NCBI GenBank assembly: GCA_001695595.3
Contig: MBPM02000037.1
Location: 434,001 to 498,000, forward strand
From: Plasmopara viticola
Lineage: Eukaryota > Oomycota > Peronosporomycetes > Peronosporales > Peronosporaceae
DNA length: 64,000 bases
Reading direction: 5' to 3'
Below are positions 50,429-60,271 of this stretch, piece after piece. Position numbers and translations under genes: made by a program. Position 1 is the first letter of the stretch. Every line of letters begins with the position of its first letter. The notes beneath the pieces were generated by a model. It searched no databases. It was given only the letters and a program-made list of their open reading frames with translations, and was not told the DNA's origin.

Positions 50429-50574
50429 TGTTAAATTTACACCGCTGAATGCATGTTGAACAGGTGAATGGCTTCATAGTATTTACAAGTACGTTACAGT
50501 TAGTAATTACATATGGTAGCCGTTCATTGGTCAGGATAAATATATTCACTTCGGTTTTTACTTTCTTCTCAACA
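50429..50574 (+). repeat. 3' LTR of the young copia element
   Basis: 146 bp, same length and ends as the 5' LTR with two substitutions. Followed directly by the right GATTT duplication. Confidence 0.95.
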
Positions 50575-50579
50575 GATTT

Positions 50580-52600
50580 AAACAGCGACTTGGAACAGTT
50601 CTGCCTGGTCTTCTCGATATAGAAGCAGACTGTCTGCTTACCACTAGTGTTATAACAGCAGGGGATTGTCGATCGACTGTGGCTTCTTTCTTTGCGACAA
50701 AAAATTGCGTCATTCCTAATAAAAAGCGGAATAAACAAAAAAAAAGCTCGATATTTTTTGATGCTTTTAGATGGAGATAAGCATAAATTGGCATTGGTAT
50801 TGCATGCCTTACAACTTAGGTCATCAAATATGTACTAAGCTCTGATTGTGTGGGCCAACTTATTGTCTAGTCTACGCGAAAGCATATAAAAAAAAACTTT
50901 TGACCTGGCATCCTTGTACTCAACACAAAAGCCAAACTTTGCAAGAACTGATGGCCATTAATATTCTTTTGAATAAGTGGGTCGTGTTTACCGCCGTTTG
51001 TTAAAATGCATGGTATCACTAGACTAAATAGAGGCTGGAGCCAAGGAAACTTTTCTTGAGGATTTCTGAGTACGCAGTCTACAAGGCTGATATTAGGCAT
51101 CTTTATCTGAATTGAAAGATGTGATTATTTATTGAGGAGAGATTCCACCATCAGGAACTCCACCTAGAGATATTTCTAGCTTATAATTTAGCTAAGATTT
51201 CTGTAGCTTTGAACTCTTTAAGGTTCAGTGATCTGACATCTCTAGTTGTATCTCCAGCGGGATAGCACTTGCCGGAGCGCAGTGATTGGTCGCGCTTGAC
51301 AAATTGAGATCGAATTATTCCGTCCCCATTTTCTTATAGTAGAGCTACGTTACCGCGTTTTGTAAATTTATAAAGCACACTGTGTCTTTCGGACCTATGC
51401 TACCCGCTTGCAGAAGTCTATTACCCGCACTCTGTGGCTTAATGTCACTCACTTGGATTAGTATAATATCCACATATAGAGCGCTGTATTCAGCGTCTCT
51501 GACGCAGGTGTTTTCAGCAAAACCTGGTACTGGCTCGCCCGTAGCGCCTCTTGCACTATTTTGACGTCTGAAAGCCGTAGTATTGCTAAATGATCAGCTA
51601 AAGCGCGATCACTTATCATTTCGAAAAGCCGTTTTATGTGATCGCGGCTTTGGTACAAACATCTTGTCCTTGCGCTATATTTGACCTTTATACCATCAAA
51701 GTTTAGGCTGTGCAAGTGGTTTTGCATTTGAGCTGTATATGAGTGAGACTTTGATGCCGTTTACTACGCTTTTCAATGATGCTTACTTTACAATTACGAG
51801 GGGCTGTTATGCTGACAAGCGCTTCACACAAGCCGCATCTTGCAATTTTCGCTTAACAGGAATGATGACAGAACCACAATTAAGGTATTGATAATCTTTC
51901 AATAAATACAAAGCAAGGCAGAGAGTTATTATAAGCAAGTGTAGGCAATAAATTTAACATGATGCTTACAATTTCATAAGAATTGCATATTTGGTAGTAT
52001 GGAAACAAGTCAGGTCAATGACCCCGGCGGTGCTGATTTTTATTGCGAAAAGTATGATTGATTGGTGTAGACTAGATACTCTTGCTGTCTGACTTTGTTT
52101 TTTTTTCAATTAATGTAATTGATTGACCTACACAATACAAAGGCACATAAAATATAACATCTCCGCTGGCATTGAAAATGTCTGCTTTTTTCTCTGCCCA
52201 CTTTGCCACTTTCTCTAGTTGGGCCTTGTAAACACATTATGAAGGCGCTTCACTTTAATCACGTATATTGCGACGTGGCTACTAAGGGTCATATTTGACA
52301 GTCCGACCATACAAATCCTATAAGCCGATAAACTGACAAATTTTGACACGATCGCAAAACTTATAATAAATTTTATTACCATTTAGCCTTCTTGGTGCGA
52401 TACAATTTATCTGTTGATTTGCGACACCGGTACGGCTCGCACTTACGGAGTGCGCAAGCTATTCCCTCAACTCAAAATTGTGCTCGATGGGACGATTTCC
52501 TAAGAGATTAAGTCCACAGGAACACAATCTATAGGTTAGACTACATCCATTTCTTAACCTCAAAACCTCATCCAAAAGAGATATGACTATGTTTCTTACA
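50580..52600. other. Mostly non-coding, 2 kb
   Basis: AT-rich DNA between the copia element and the orphan frame at 52.6 kb. It contains one minus-strand frame worth listing (51458-51727). No other supported feature. Confidence 0.45.
51458..51727 (-). CDS. Small hypothetical protein, 89 aa (uncertain)
   Basis: ATG at 51725-51727 to a TAA at 51458. The peptide (MQNHLHSLNFDGIKVKYS at the start; DRALADHLAILRLSDVKIVQ in the middle) has a balanced, helix-friendly composition that looks more coding than the neighbours. No family is recognised and no intron signals are clear. It may be a gene fragment. A plus-strand frame overlaps it and looks like a shadow. Confidence 0.25.
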   Translation of the reverse strand: MQNHLHSLNFDGIKVKYSARTRCLYQSRDHIKRLFEMISDRALADHLAILRLSDVKIVQEALRASQYQVLLKTPASETLNTALYMWILY

Positions 52601-52944
52601 TTAAACGAGTTTAATCAGGACCAAAAACGGAGACCAATAGCGCGTGCGGATAGAGCGAAGACCCAAGCGGCATAGACAACGCATCGTCTTGAGCATCGTA
52701 AACATCCCCGCGGTATTTCTACGAGTGACAGTCGCCTTCTCGTGTTTGTTCCAGTCAGGTATCTTGTGAAGCAGAAGTGGTGTCGTTTGAAGTGGTACAA
52801 GAGCTGCAATTGATCGTTTATCCACTACCAAAGCTGCGTAGTCGCTAAATTGCACGTTTTCACTGCTCACGACGCTACATAGCGACAATACAGGCTCCAA
52901 CAGTGTCACCACAGCTTCTTGCTGTCCTTTAATCTCGATAAAGT
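52601..52944 (-). CDS. Orphan frame without a start codon, 114 codons (partial or relic)
   Basis: Open from 52944 to the TAA at 52601. The sequence begins DFIEIKGQQEAVVTLLEPVL and includes FSDYAALVVDKRSIAALVPL and KIPDWNKHEKATV. Composition and codon use look coding. The first Met is deep inside (MFTML), so either a splice acceptor precedes it (CCTAAG just upstream) or the 5' part is lost. The frame begins only 80 bases from the WNK start codon on the other strand, so a full upstream exon would have to overlap the WNK gene. I favour a truncated gene. Family unknown. Confidence 0.4.
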
Positions 52945-53025
52945 CTTAGGAACAGGAGGAACTGCTCAACCTCGGCGTAATTACTCTTTAAACAATTACC
53001 ACTAGGCTTGATCTAAGCATCGCAG

Positions 53026-56000
53026 ATGGAGGAAAGCGACGTATACGCACGCGAAGAAGGTGACCGCCCAGTGGAGCACTCGCCTCGCGGGCGCTACATC
53101 CGCTTTGACATTCGCTTGGGCACGGGCGCCTACAAGTCAGTGTACAAGGCTTATGACACGGACCAGGGTATCGACGTGGCGTGGAATGCCATTGATATTG
53201 GCTTACTGCCTAGTACCGAAAAGACTCGCATTATACAGGAGGTCCAGCTGTTGCAGAAGCTTGAGCACAAGAACATTATCAACTTTTACGGCTCGTGGTT
53301 TTCCAAAGAGAAGAATCAGGTCGTTTTCATCACGGAGATCATGACGTCGGGTACGCTCAAGTCTTACATCAAGCGTGTGCACTTTATCAAGTGGAAAATA
53401 ATCAAACGCTGGTGCATTCAGATTCTCGAGGGTCTGCATTATCTCCATAGTCAAAATCCTCCTGTAATTCACCGGGATCTCAAGTGTGACAACATCTTTG
53501 TGAATGGAAATACGGGTGATCTACGAATTGGTGATCTAGGACTCTCGACGCAGTTGGCAGTAGACAAGAGATCCAAGGCCCAAAGTGTACTGGGCACACC
53601 TGAATTTATGGCACCGGAGCTGTATGATGAAAGTTACGATGAAAAGGTGGATGTCTACGCCTTTGGCATGTGTGTGCTGGAGATGGTGACTAAAGAGGTG
53701 CCGTACTCAGAGTGTATCAATCCAGCACAGATTTATAAGAAGGTTACAGCGGGAATTCGGCCAAGAGGTTTGCAGCGTGTTGTTAGTCAGGCTGCGCGTG
53801 ACTTTATCGAGCTGTGCTTGTCGCGTGGCAATGGGTTAGTGGACGTGACCGCGCAGTATCTGCTGGATCACCCGTTTTTAAAAGCACAAGATGATGACAA
53901 TGATATGGTCAAGTGTTTGCTCGAATGCGACCTGGAGCGTGAGTCCAAGGTGGAAAAACAACGTTTGGAAAAGGTTGCAGAGGAGTCGTTTGCTGAAGAA
54001 TTTAATATGGAGAGTGGGTCAAAGGACGGTGCAGCGCTTGCGGTGGGCGAATTGCGTCAACAAACTTATTCTGGAGTAGTAGTTGGCGTGTCGTTGGTGG
54101 CGTCAGCGCCAGGCAGTAGTAGTAGTGCGATTGCGTCCGCTTCAATTGAGGAGGAAAGTGCTAAACAGCACCAAGCATTAGCTGGACCACTTGCTTCTGA
54201 CAATAAACTTGAACCGACTTCCTTGCCGAATCATTTGGCAGGTGTGCTACCAGCACAGATTACAACACAGCCTACAACTCCACCGCCGGAAGCGGATCAA
54301 GCATTAGCACTTTCGCCCACTCAGCCTGTCATCAGCGAGATGGTCAGTGTCGATGAACCGCTGTTATCAGGGAAGCATGTTGCTAATGCACACGTTGATC
54401 AGTTTCTCGCTACACTGCCTGGCTCAGAAAGTGCAATACGAAACACGCGAATAAATATCATGGGCGGTCGAGGGCATCGATTGGATTTGGAAAATGATTC
54501 GACGCTTGATTACGCAAAAAGCCCTGCTGATTCTCCCGTGGCCAACGGCAAAGATAACCTCGAGCAATCGCAGGCGTTTATCGATGAACCTCCTGCAGCT
54601 AATGCGAATGTGAAGAAATTAGTGTATCCAAACTCGGCCCCAGGACTTCTGACTCCGTCACAAGCGCCCTGCGTGGAACCGCCGCCAATGCAGCTGCCCG
54701 AGCCGGTTTTTGAGCCTCAGTCAACTCTCGTCCGCCGGGCAAGTATCCACGTACCATCCAATGCAGCTGCGACAGTGGCTGCTGCTCTTGCAGAGGCAGC
54801 AACGCAGCCAACTGCTCCTCAGCTGGCACCACCAGCTGCAGTAAATCTCAATAACACAAACTCAAGTGCTCGAAAGAGCGCGAAGCGACACGAAATTAAG
54901 GCGACTAAAGACCCTGACAACGAGCACAGTATTCTTCTAAACCTACGCATTATGATCGACGGCAAATCGAAGGAGATTAAATTTCCATTTAATTTGTTTG
55001 CTGATAGCACACACGAAGTCACGTGCGAATTGGCTGTGGACGTTGGAATTCGGGAGCCCGACCTTGAAGATATTGCTGACTCTATTCGCTTTCTTGTAAC
55101 GGAAGGAAAGATTAACAATTTGTCGGACGTACAGGAAGATGTTTGGGAAGAAGCACCTGAGCCGTATTCGTTCTCATCGAAGCCGTTCCCAAATGTCTCC
55201 AAGATGTCGTTTGTACACGTGTCAACTGGAGCGTATCAATCGCAGCAAACACATGGAGTGAATTCGGCTGGTGCAGATCGCGCGCCCAAGTCATCAAGTG
55301 CACCTGCCTCGGGGCTTCAAAGCGTGCTAGGCACCAGTGGTACGGCTGCTCCAGCTGGTGGGTCCATGTCTGCGCAGGAACTTCTGAAGTCTGAATCGCA
55401 AGAGTCGCTGAATACTGCAATTCTAAAGGACTCATCGTCCACAAAGGTGCCTGATGGAAGCATTTCATCTGGTAATGCTAGCAACAGTAACAGCGCGCGA
55501 TCCTCACTTTTTAACAATGAAATGGCTCGGTCACCGCCACGTCCTGGTCTCCCTCACACTGTAAGTGAATCAACGCTAACACGAGAGGCCTTACTTACTA
55601 TTTTGGAGATGCGAGCACGTGGTGTCTCGTTGGGATCAATTGCCGATCCGAACTATGTACAGCAAATTCACCAACTGGAAGACAGTTTAAAGCTTGCAAG
55701 AAGTACGTTTGATGACCAAGAATCTTCACTTGAAGCGGCGATTCGAAGTGAGGAGAAGAAACATCAGCGTGAAATTGAGCGCTTTAGGAAGAAAATGGAA
55801 GAGTTCGATAAGCAACGAGCGGCCATTGCCCGTCAGCTGAATGGGGAAGGCACTGTATCTAGCGACGCCAATGGCTCGATGGACGAGAATCTGCAATTGC
55901 TTGCTCAGCAAGATGCACGGGCAATCACTAATGAGCAAATCCTTTCCGCCATGCCTGCCGAGTTTGAAACTGTGGGTCTACCACTTGATGGGTGTGATGG

Positions 56001-56229
56001 AGAATTTACACCACCGCATTCAGCGCAAATGACAACTAGTGCAGCAATGCAATCAAAATCAGTATCTGAAGCTCTTAGAGCTTCGTCTTCGGTTCCGACC
56101 CTTGATTTGATATCCGATAGCTACCTACAATCAGCAGCACCCAAGACAACAGGGACATCCACGACGACCGTGACAGCGACAGCACTGCCACCCTTAGTGG
56201 CTAGCCAATCGCCACCTGGACAGTCGTAG
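53026..56229 (+). CDS. WNK-type serine/threonine kinase, 1067 aa
   Basis: Single exon, ATG at 53026. Kinase domain about residues 24-290. The glycine-loop reads GTGAYKSVYK and the usual subdomain II Lys position reads VAWNAI, so the catalytic Lys is missing there and is supplied by Lys 37 in the glycine loop, which is the defining WNK feature. HRD is at 149-151 and DLGL at 170-173; the two Leu correspond to the chloride-binding Leu residues of animal WNKs. Ser 187 in SVLGTPEFMAPE corresponds to the activating autophosphorylation Ser. Residues about 635-695 (LNLRIMIDGKSKEIKFPFN...) form a PF-like domain as in the WNK autoinhibitory and OSR1 C-terminal domains. Between these are long Ser/Pro/Ala/Gln-rich linkers, and about 878-945 is a charged coiled coil. 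WNKs sense chloride and osmotic stress and activate SPAK/OSR1-type kinases in animals; that role is inferred here, not shown. Confidence 0.92.
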   Translation: MEESDVYAREEGDRPVEHSPRGRYIRFDIRLGTGAYKSVYKAYDTDQGIDVAWNAIDIGLLPSTEKTRIIQEVQLLQKLEHKNIINFYGSWFSKEKNQVVFITEIMTSGTLKSYIKRVHFIKWKIIKRWCIQILEGLHYLHSQNPPVIHRDLKCDNIFVNGNTGDLRIGDLGLSTQLAVDKRSKAQSVLGTPEFMAPELYDESYDEKVDVYAFGMCVLEMVTKEVPYSECINPAQIYKKVTAGIRPRGLQRVVSQAARDFIELCLSRGNGLVDVTAQYLLDHPFLKAQDDDNDMVKCLLECDLERESKVEKQRLEKVAEESFAEEFNMESGSKDGAALAVGELRQQTYSGVVVGVSLVASAPGSSSSAIASASIEEESAKQHQALAGPLASDNKLEPTSLPNHLAGVLPAQITTQPTTPPPEADQALALSPTQPVISEMVSVDEPLLSGKHVANAHVDQFLATLPGSESAIRNTRINIMGGRGHRLDLENDSTLDYAKSPADSPVANGKDNLEQSQAFIDEPPAANANVKKLVYPNSAPGLLTPSQAPCVEPPPMQLPEPVFEPQSTLVRRASIHVPSNAAATVAAALAEAATQPTAPQLAPPAAVNLNNTNSSARKSAKRHEIKATKDPDNEHSILLNLRIMIDGKSKEIKFPFNLFADSTHEVTCELAVDVGIREPDLEDIADSIRFLVTEGKINNLSDVQEDVWEEAPEPYSFSSKPFPNVSKMSFVHVSTGAYQSQQTHGVNSAGADRAPKSSSAPASGLQSVLGTSGTAAPAGGSMSAQELLKSESQESLNTAILKDSSSTKVPDGSISSGNASNSNSARSSLFNNEMARSPPRPGLPHTVSESTLTREALLTILEMRARGVSLGSIADPNYVQQIHQLEDSLKLARSTFDDQESSLEAAIRSEEKKHQREIERFRKKMEEFDKQRAAIARQLNGEGTVSSDANGSMDENLQLLAQQDARAITNEQILSAMPAEFETVGLPLDGCDGEFTPPHSAQMTTSAAMQSKSVSEALRASSSVPTLDLISDSYLQSAAPKTTGTSTTTVTATALPPLVASQSPPGQS

Positions 56230-57496
56230 AAGAGAACCTTACACAGTTGCGAATTTATGCTGGTTCGTCGTGTTTGTGGTGTTCGTTAGCTATTTTGGCT
56301 TAGGCGGAGAAAAAATGATGACGAAGCGGCATGATACTGACCATAAGCTCGCTGAGGCCCGACACGAAGGGTATTGGCGGATTGGAGCAAGGATGAGAGG
56401 TTTTGCCTGACGGCATGGGAAGCTTTGGTGGAGGTGAAAATATGAATTGGCAGCCCAGTCGAACACGTTTTTCCTGTTGTCGACCTAAATTAATCGGCTT
56501 GGCCGTGCAGATTTGCTAATCCAAAATCAATACATAGAAATCATGTGCGATGCATGCGCATTTTAGCTCACGCTGCATGAAATTGCGCTTTGTGTTTAGC
56601 TGAGAGCATGTCGGACGTAACAGCAAGTGCAATCTTAGCTCAATACAAATGACTACTTAAGGTTTGCACTCTCGTCAGTTTGTGATTTTAGCACTGATTT
56701 ATCTATGATCTGGTATGACTTTATGCTGGTCGAAGTCTTCGTTATACGCTGTAGGTTTGACGTCAGTGGACAAAACCGCAGAATATTAATATGAAGTAAT
56801 CAAGGCGCGCGTCTACAATCCGTGGGTACTTTCGAAGGGCGTGCTAGGCGGCGGCGTCCTTTCAGAGCCATGCGACCGCAGAAACACTTACCTCGGTGTC
56901 CAGGCTTTCGTACTCTCTTTCACGGACAATAAATCTATTCACGCAACCAGCTACTAAAACGTCAATTTAAGCGTCCAACTCAGTTATTGCCGATGGTTAG
57001 GATTCAGTGTTGTTGGTGCAGCAGCTGGGGTTGTCACAACATTTATCGCCGTATGTAAAGAGCGCCAACTGCATAACCTGGATTTCGGAACGTTTTGGGT
57101 AGTGACAGGATGGAGTTGGTGGGCTGTCGCCTGACCAATTGGTGGCGTTGCGTCATTTGTGTCGTTAGCTCGTGATGGAGTGCTGCATCGGATTGAAGAT
57201 TGCCGCATACTATTCGACGACTCGACCTCGCGGTTCGACGCAAGACCCAGTGGGCTTTTGCGCTACAAGTTCAAAGTACATTTCGATGCAATCGCAAGTC
57301 ATTTGGTGTTTGCACAGTCTTTGGATTAATTTACAAGAAAATGCTATGCTTTGTTTCAAGTAGGATGTTATTTTAATTCAGCTGGGAATGCTGGCAACCA
57401 AATCGCTTCGAGGCCCTGTAGTACCACGAGATACTACTCATCAGCTAGTCTAAGTAGCAGTTGTGTGTTTGAATGAGTGAAGCGTAACGTAAGAGT
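56230..57496. other. Intergenic, 1.3 kb
   Basis: 3' flank of the WNK gene. Some stretches (57.0-57.25 kb) are GC-richer and give short frames on both strands, but no motif or family supports a gene. Confidence 0.45.
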
Positions 57497-57529
57497 GATC
57501 AGTCTGTTCTGGGCCAGAACAGACTGATC
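57497..57529. repeat. Perfect 33-bp palindrome
   Basis: Two 16-nt perfectly complementary arms (GATCAGTCTGTTCTGG and its reverse complement) around a single central G. As RNA it could only form a hairpin with a minimal loop after fraying; as DNA it could extrude a cruciform. Confidence 0.85.
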
Positions 57530-57549
57530 TTGCGACGCGGTCACTCGCG

Positions 57550-57568
57550 GTGCCAGAACTTCTGGCAC
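57550..57568. repeat. Perfect 19-bp palindrome
   Basis: GTGCCAGAA and its reverse complement flank one central C. It lies 20 bases after the larger palindrome and shares the core CCAGAA with it. Confidence 0.8.
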
Positions 57569-57643
57569 GAACTTTATTGAATTCGGTCGCAGCGGTTGGA
57601 GAAATTTCAAAAAGAACCAACCGTTTTTGACCTGGACAACAAA

Positions 57644-58041
57644 ATGCCATTGAGCGTAGAATGGCTGGCTGCGCTTTCGACTGCCTTCACCGCAATGGCG
57701 GCATTTGAGCAATTAGCTCCGACTTCGGCTGAATGGTCATCGCTTTGCTTGTTTTCACGTGGCTATGACTGGCAAACTTCACCATGTCTTTGTACCCAGT
57801 TGCTCTGGGCCGATGCGAGGAACCGTGGCAGAGGTTGGCAAGTGCCCTTCATAGTTGTCTGCAAAGTCGGCTATCGGCTGGCATAACGCAGGAAATTGTG
57901 TCGGTTGTGAAGTTCGAGGACCGCTGCATTATCAAACTTGAAAGCGTTCTTTTCGATGTAGCTCGTCAACGTCGCATTGATTCTTGCGGTGGTGGTACAT
58001 TTTACTCAAACGGGTTAACTCGAGGCAATGCCATTAACTGA
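57644..58041 (+). pseudogene. Decayed reading frame with one frameshift
   Basis: The first frame starts at ATG 57644 (MPLSVEWLAALSTAF...LAPTSAEWSSL) and continues sensibly to about 57784. There the sense passes to the next frame (MSLYPVALGRCEEPWQRL, then ITQEIVSVVKFEDRCIIKLE) up to a stop at 58041. A single-base indel would explain the change, although a short intron cannot be excluded. GC-rich codon use resembles the expressed neighbours. A further open stretch at 58222-58400 (VLMGPESYYAKVPCLAVIG) may belong to the same relic. Family not recognised. Confidence 0.35.
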
Positions 58042-58580
58042 TGACTTATTAACCAATGATGGTTATCACGGATGGGCGTCCAGCTGATCGCAGAAAAGGT
58101 CTTGCGTTGGCAGTGGACATTTGAAATCGGTATGCTAAGTTTATACTTGACGTAAGGTCCGGACGAGCAAGTGACATGGGACTAAGCGATCCGGCGGAGC
58201 AGTAAAAAGCACTTTACGAGCGTGGCTCGTTTTATCTCAATGTCGTTGGGAGCTCGAGCAGTGCTGCGGCCGCTGCTTAATGTGTTAATGGGACCCGAAT
58301 CTTATTACGCGAAGGTGCCGTGCCTCGCTGTCATTGGTCGCGTATTGTTTGTCAACAACTTGATTGGCGTCGATCGTTTAATACAACTCGAAGGTGTCAA
58401 TCTTGTCAGCAGTCTTGTCTTCATATGCTTCGTCTTCAAAAAAAAATCTTTTGTCTCACAATTGGTCAAGTTGTGCACTGGAAAGTGCAACGCTTGGCAG
58501 CACCAATTCTTTTAATTGCTAAGCTAATAGAATGCCCAGTATAACGTTATACCATATGTCGGACCATATTTTAGGGCTTG

Positions 58581-58590
58581 TTCATTAATT
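58581..58590 (+). promoter_or_regulatory. Possible oomycete initiator upstream of RFC3
   Basis: TTCATTAATT lies 40 bases before the RFC3 start codon, with CCATTCCTCACC between. Oomycete genes often have an initiator resembling YTCANTYY close to the ATG. The match is partial and rests on position. Confidence 0.3.
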
Positions 58591-58620
58591 GCCTTCGCGC
58601 CATTCCTCACCTTTTCAATC

Positions 58621-59834
58621 ATGTTGTGGGTCGACAAGTACCGACCGACGTCGCTCTCGGAGCTAGATTATCACCCGGAGGTGGCCAAGCGCTTGTCTAA
58701 TCTGTCGCAATCATCAGACTTGCCACATTTGCTTGTATACGGACCATCCGGCGCTGGCAAAAAGACGCGCATCATGGCGCTGCTGCGTGCGCTTTACGGA
58801 GACGGTGCTTTAAAGGTTCGATTGGAGCACAAGTCCTTTAAAGTGCCCAATCGCACCACTAAAGTGGAAATTACCACGGTGGCTAGTAATCATCATATTG
58901 AAATGAATCCGTCGGACGTGGGTCAAAGCGATCGCCTTGTGGTGCAAGAGGTGCTGAAAGAGATTGCCCAGTATCACCTCGCCGACACTAATGCCCGGAG
59001 ACCTTTCAAGGTTGTGCTGCTCATGGAAGTGGATCGACTGAGTAAGAATGCACAACATGCGCTACGTCGCACTATGGAAAAGTATACGGCCACTTGCCGC
59101 CTTATCTTGTGCTGTACCAACCCCAGCAAAGTGATTGACCCACTGCGCAGTCGTTGCCTTGGGGTCAGAATTGGCGCTCCGACGACTGACGACATTTGTC
59201 ACATTCTTCAAGGTGTGTGTACCAAAGAAGGACTCGACTATTGCGCTCCTTTGGGCAAGGAGATCGCTCTGAAGAGCGAACGAAATCTCAGACGTGCGCT
59301 TCTGATGCTCGAGACGTGTCGCGTGCAAAAGTACGCGGGCATTTAGTGGAGTTGAGGATTTTTTGCTGTCTCACTGACTTGTCGTTGTTGCTGCTGCTGC
59401 TGTTAGCTACCCGTTTTCACCCGACCAGCAGATCCAACTTCCGGCGTGGGAAGAGTACATTTGCAGTCTGGCAAAGGTGGTATTGCAGGAGCAATCGCCC
59501 GCTGGGTGCGTCATGTTGCTGCCTTGAAAATGTGGACGTTTTGGTGCTAATTCTATTCTTGTTGTTGTTGCTGTTGGATTCTAGCTTGTTAAAGGCGCGC
59601 GAAATGATCTACGAGCTCATTTCGAATTGTGTGCCATCCGAAGTGATTCTTAAAGTGCTGTGTCGCGAGCTTATGAGTCGTCTAGACGACGATCTCAAGC
59701 ACGAGCTCGTGCAGTGGGCGTCATACTACGAGCACCGCATGCAGCGCGGGTCGAAAGATATTTTCCACTTTGAGGCCTTCTTGGCCAAATTTATGACACT
59801 TTACAAGAAGTTTCTGTTGGATCTCTACATGTAG
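58621..59834 (+). CDS. RFC3: Replication factor C subunit 3, 352 aa, 3 exons
   Basis: Exons 58621-59330, 59407-59505 and 59585-59834 give 352 residues (human RFC3 356). Introns of 76 bp (GTACGC...GTTAG) and 79 bp (GTGCGT...TCTAG) both restore the family sequence. RFC3 is a small subunit of the pentameric clamp loader that opens and loads PCNA onto primed DNA using ATP, in the nucleus. Seen: N-terminal LWVDKYRPTSLSELDYH; Walker A GPSGAGKKT (residues 41-49); Walker B region VVLLMEVDRLSKNAQHALRR; arginine-finger region SRC in DPLRSRCLG; exon 2 with YPFSPDQQIQLPAWEEY; C-terminal collar ending YYEHRMQRGSKDIFHFEAFL and AKFMTLYKKF. The Walker B segment has the EVD form usual for RFC3 rather than DEAD. 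Both introns contain CTG/GTT-repeat tracts just before the acceptor. Confidence 0.95.
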
Positions 59835-60271
59835 CAAGCACAATAAAGCTCTCCTCATTCGTTATACCCTCGATTTGTTCCGTCATTCAAGTGAGGAGGT
59901 CATGTGGCAAGTTATTGTCTTGACTCGTTTTAAGGCGCTGCAAATATTATTGTCAGGCGACGAACGCCACTATGTAAAGTTAGCGCTTTTTGAGCATAAA
60001 GCGCCCATAGTTTATAAGCAGAAGTTATGTGCAATGAGGCAAGAACTGGCGAATCGGCGAACCTTGAACGGTACAAGAAACTGCGTTCATCTTACACATT
60101 TAATGTTTCCACCTGTCAACTATTGCTCAGATGGACAATTTGGGAGTTTGAGGATGACAAGATCTATCAACTAACGTCTATGATCGGTCTCGGAATTGAC
60201 GGTAGTTGGGAATGCGTGGCTAATCTGCGCTTCTTTGCTCGAGGGATGCGAGGTATTTTGCACGCAGGTAG

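Larger units (their letters stand above)
46137..50574 (+). mobile_element. Young Ty1/copia LTR retrotransposon, 4,438 bp
   Basis: Both 146-bp LTRs begin TG and end CA, and the element is flanked by the direct 5-bp duplication GATTT (46132-46136 and 50575-50579). The LTRs differ at two positions only (98.6% identical), so the insertion is recent. Inside are a primer-binding site, one gag-pol frame in copia order and a purine-rich tract before the 3' LTR. The coding part is disabled by a TAG at 47948-47950 and a frameshift near 50272. It could still be mobilised in trans, since LTRs and priming sites look intact. Confidence 0.95.

Noticed and set aside
57434..57712. Minus-strand frame over the palindromes
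   Set aside because: No motif, and the plus strand shows a better coding relic just downstream; palindromes give mirrored readings on both strands.
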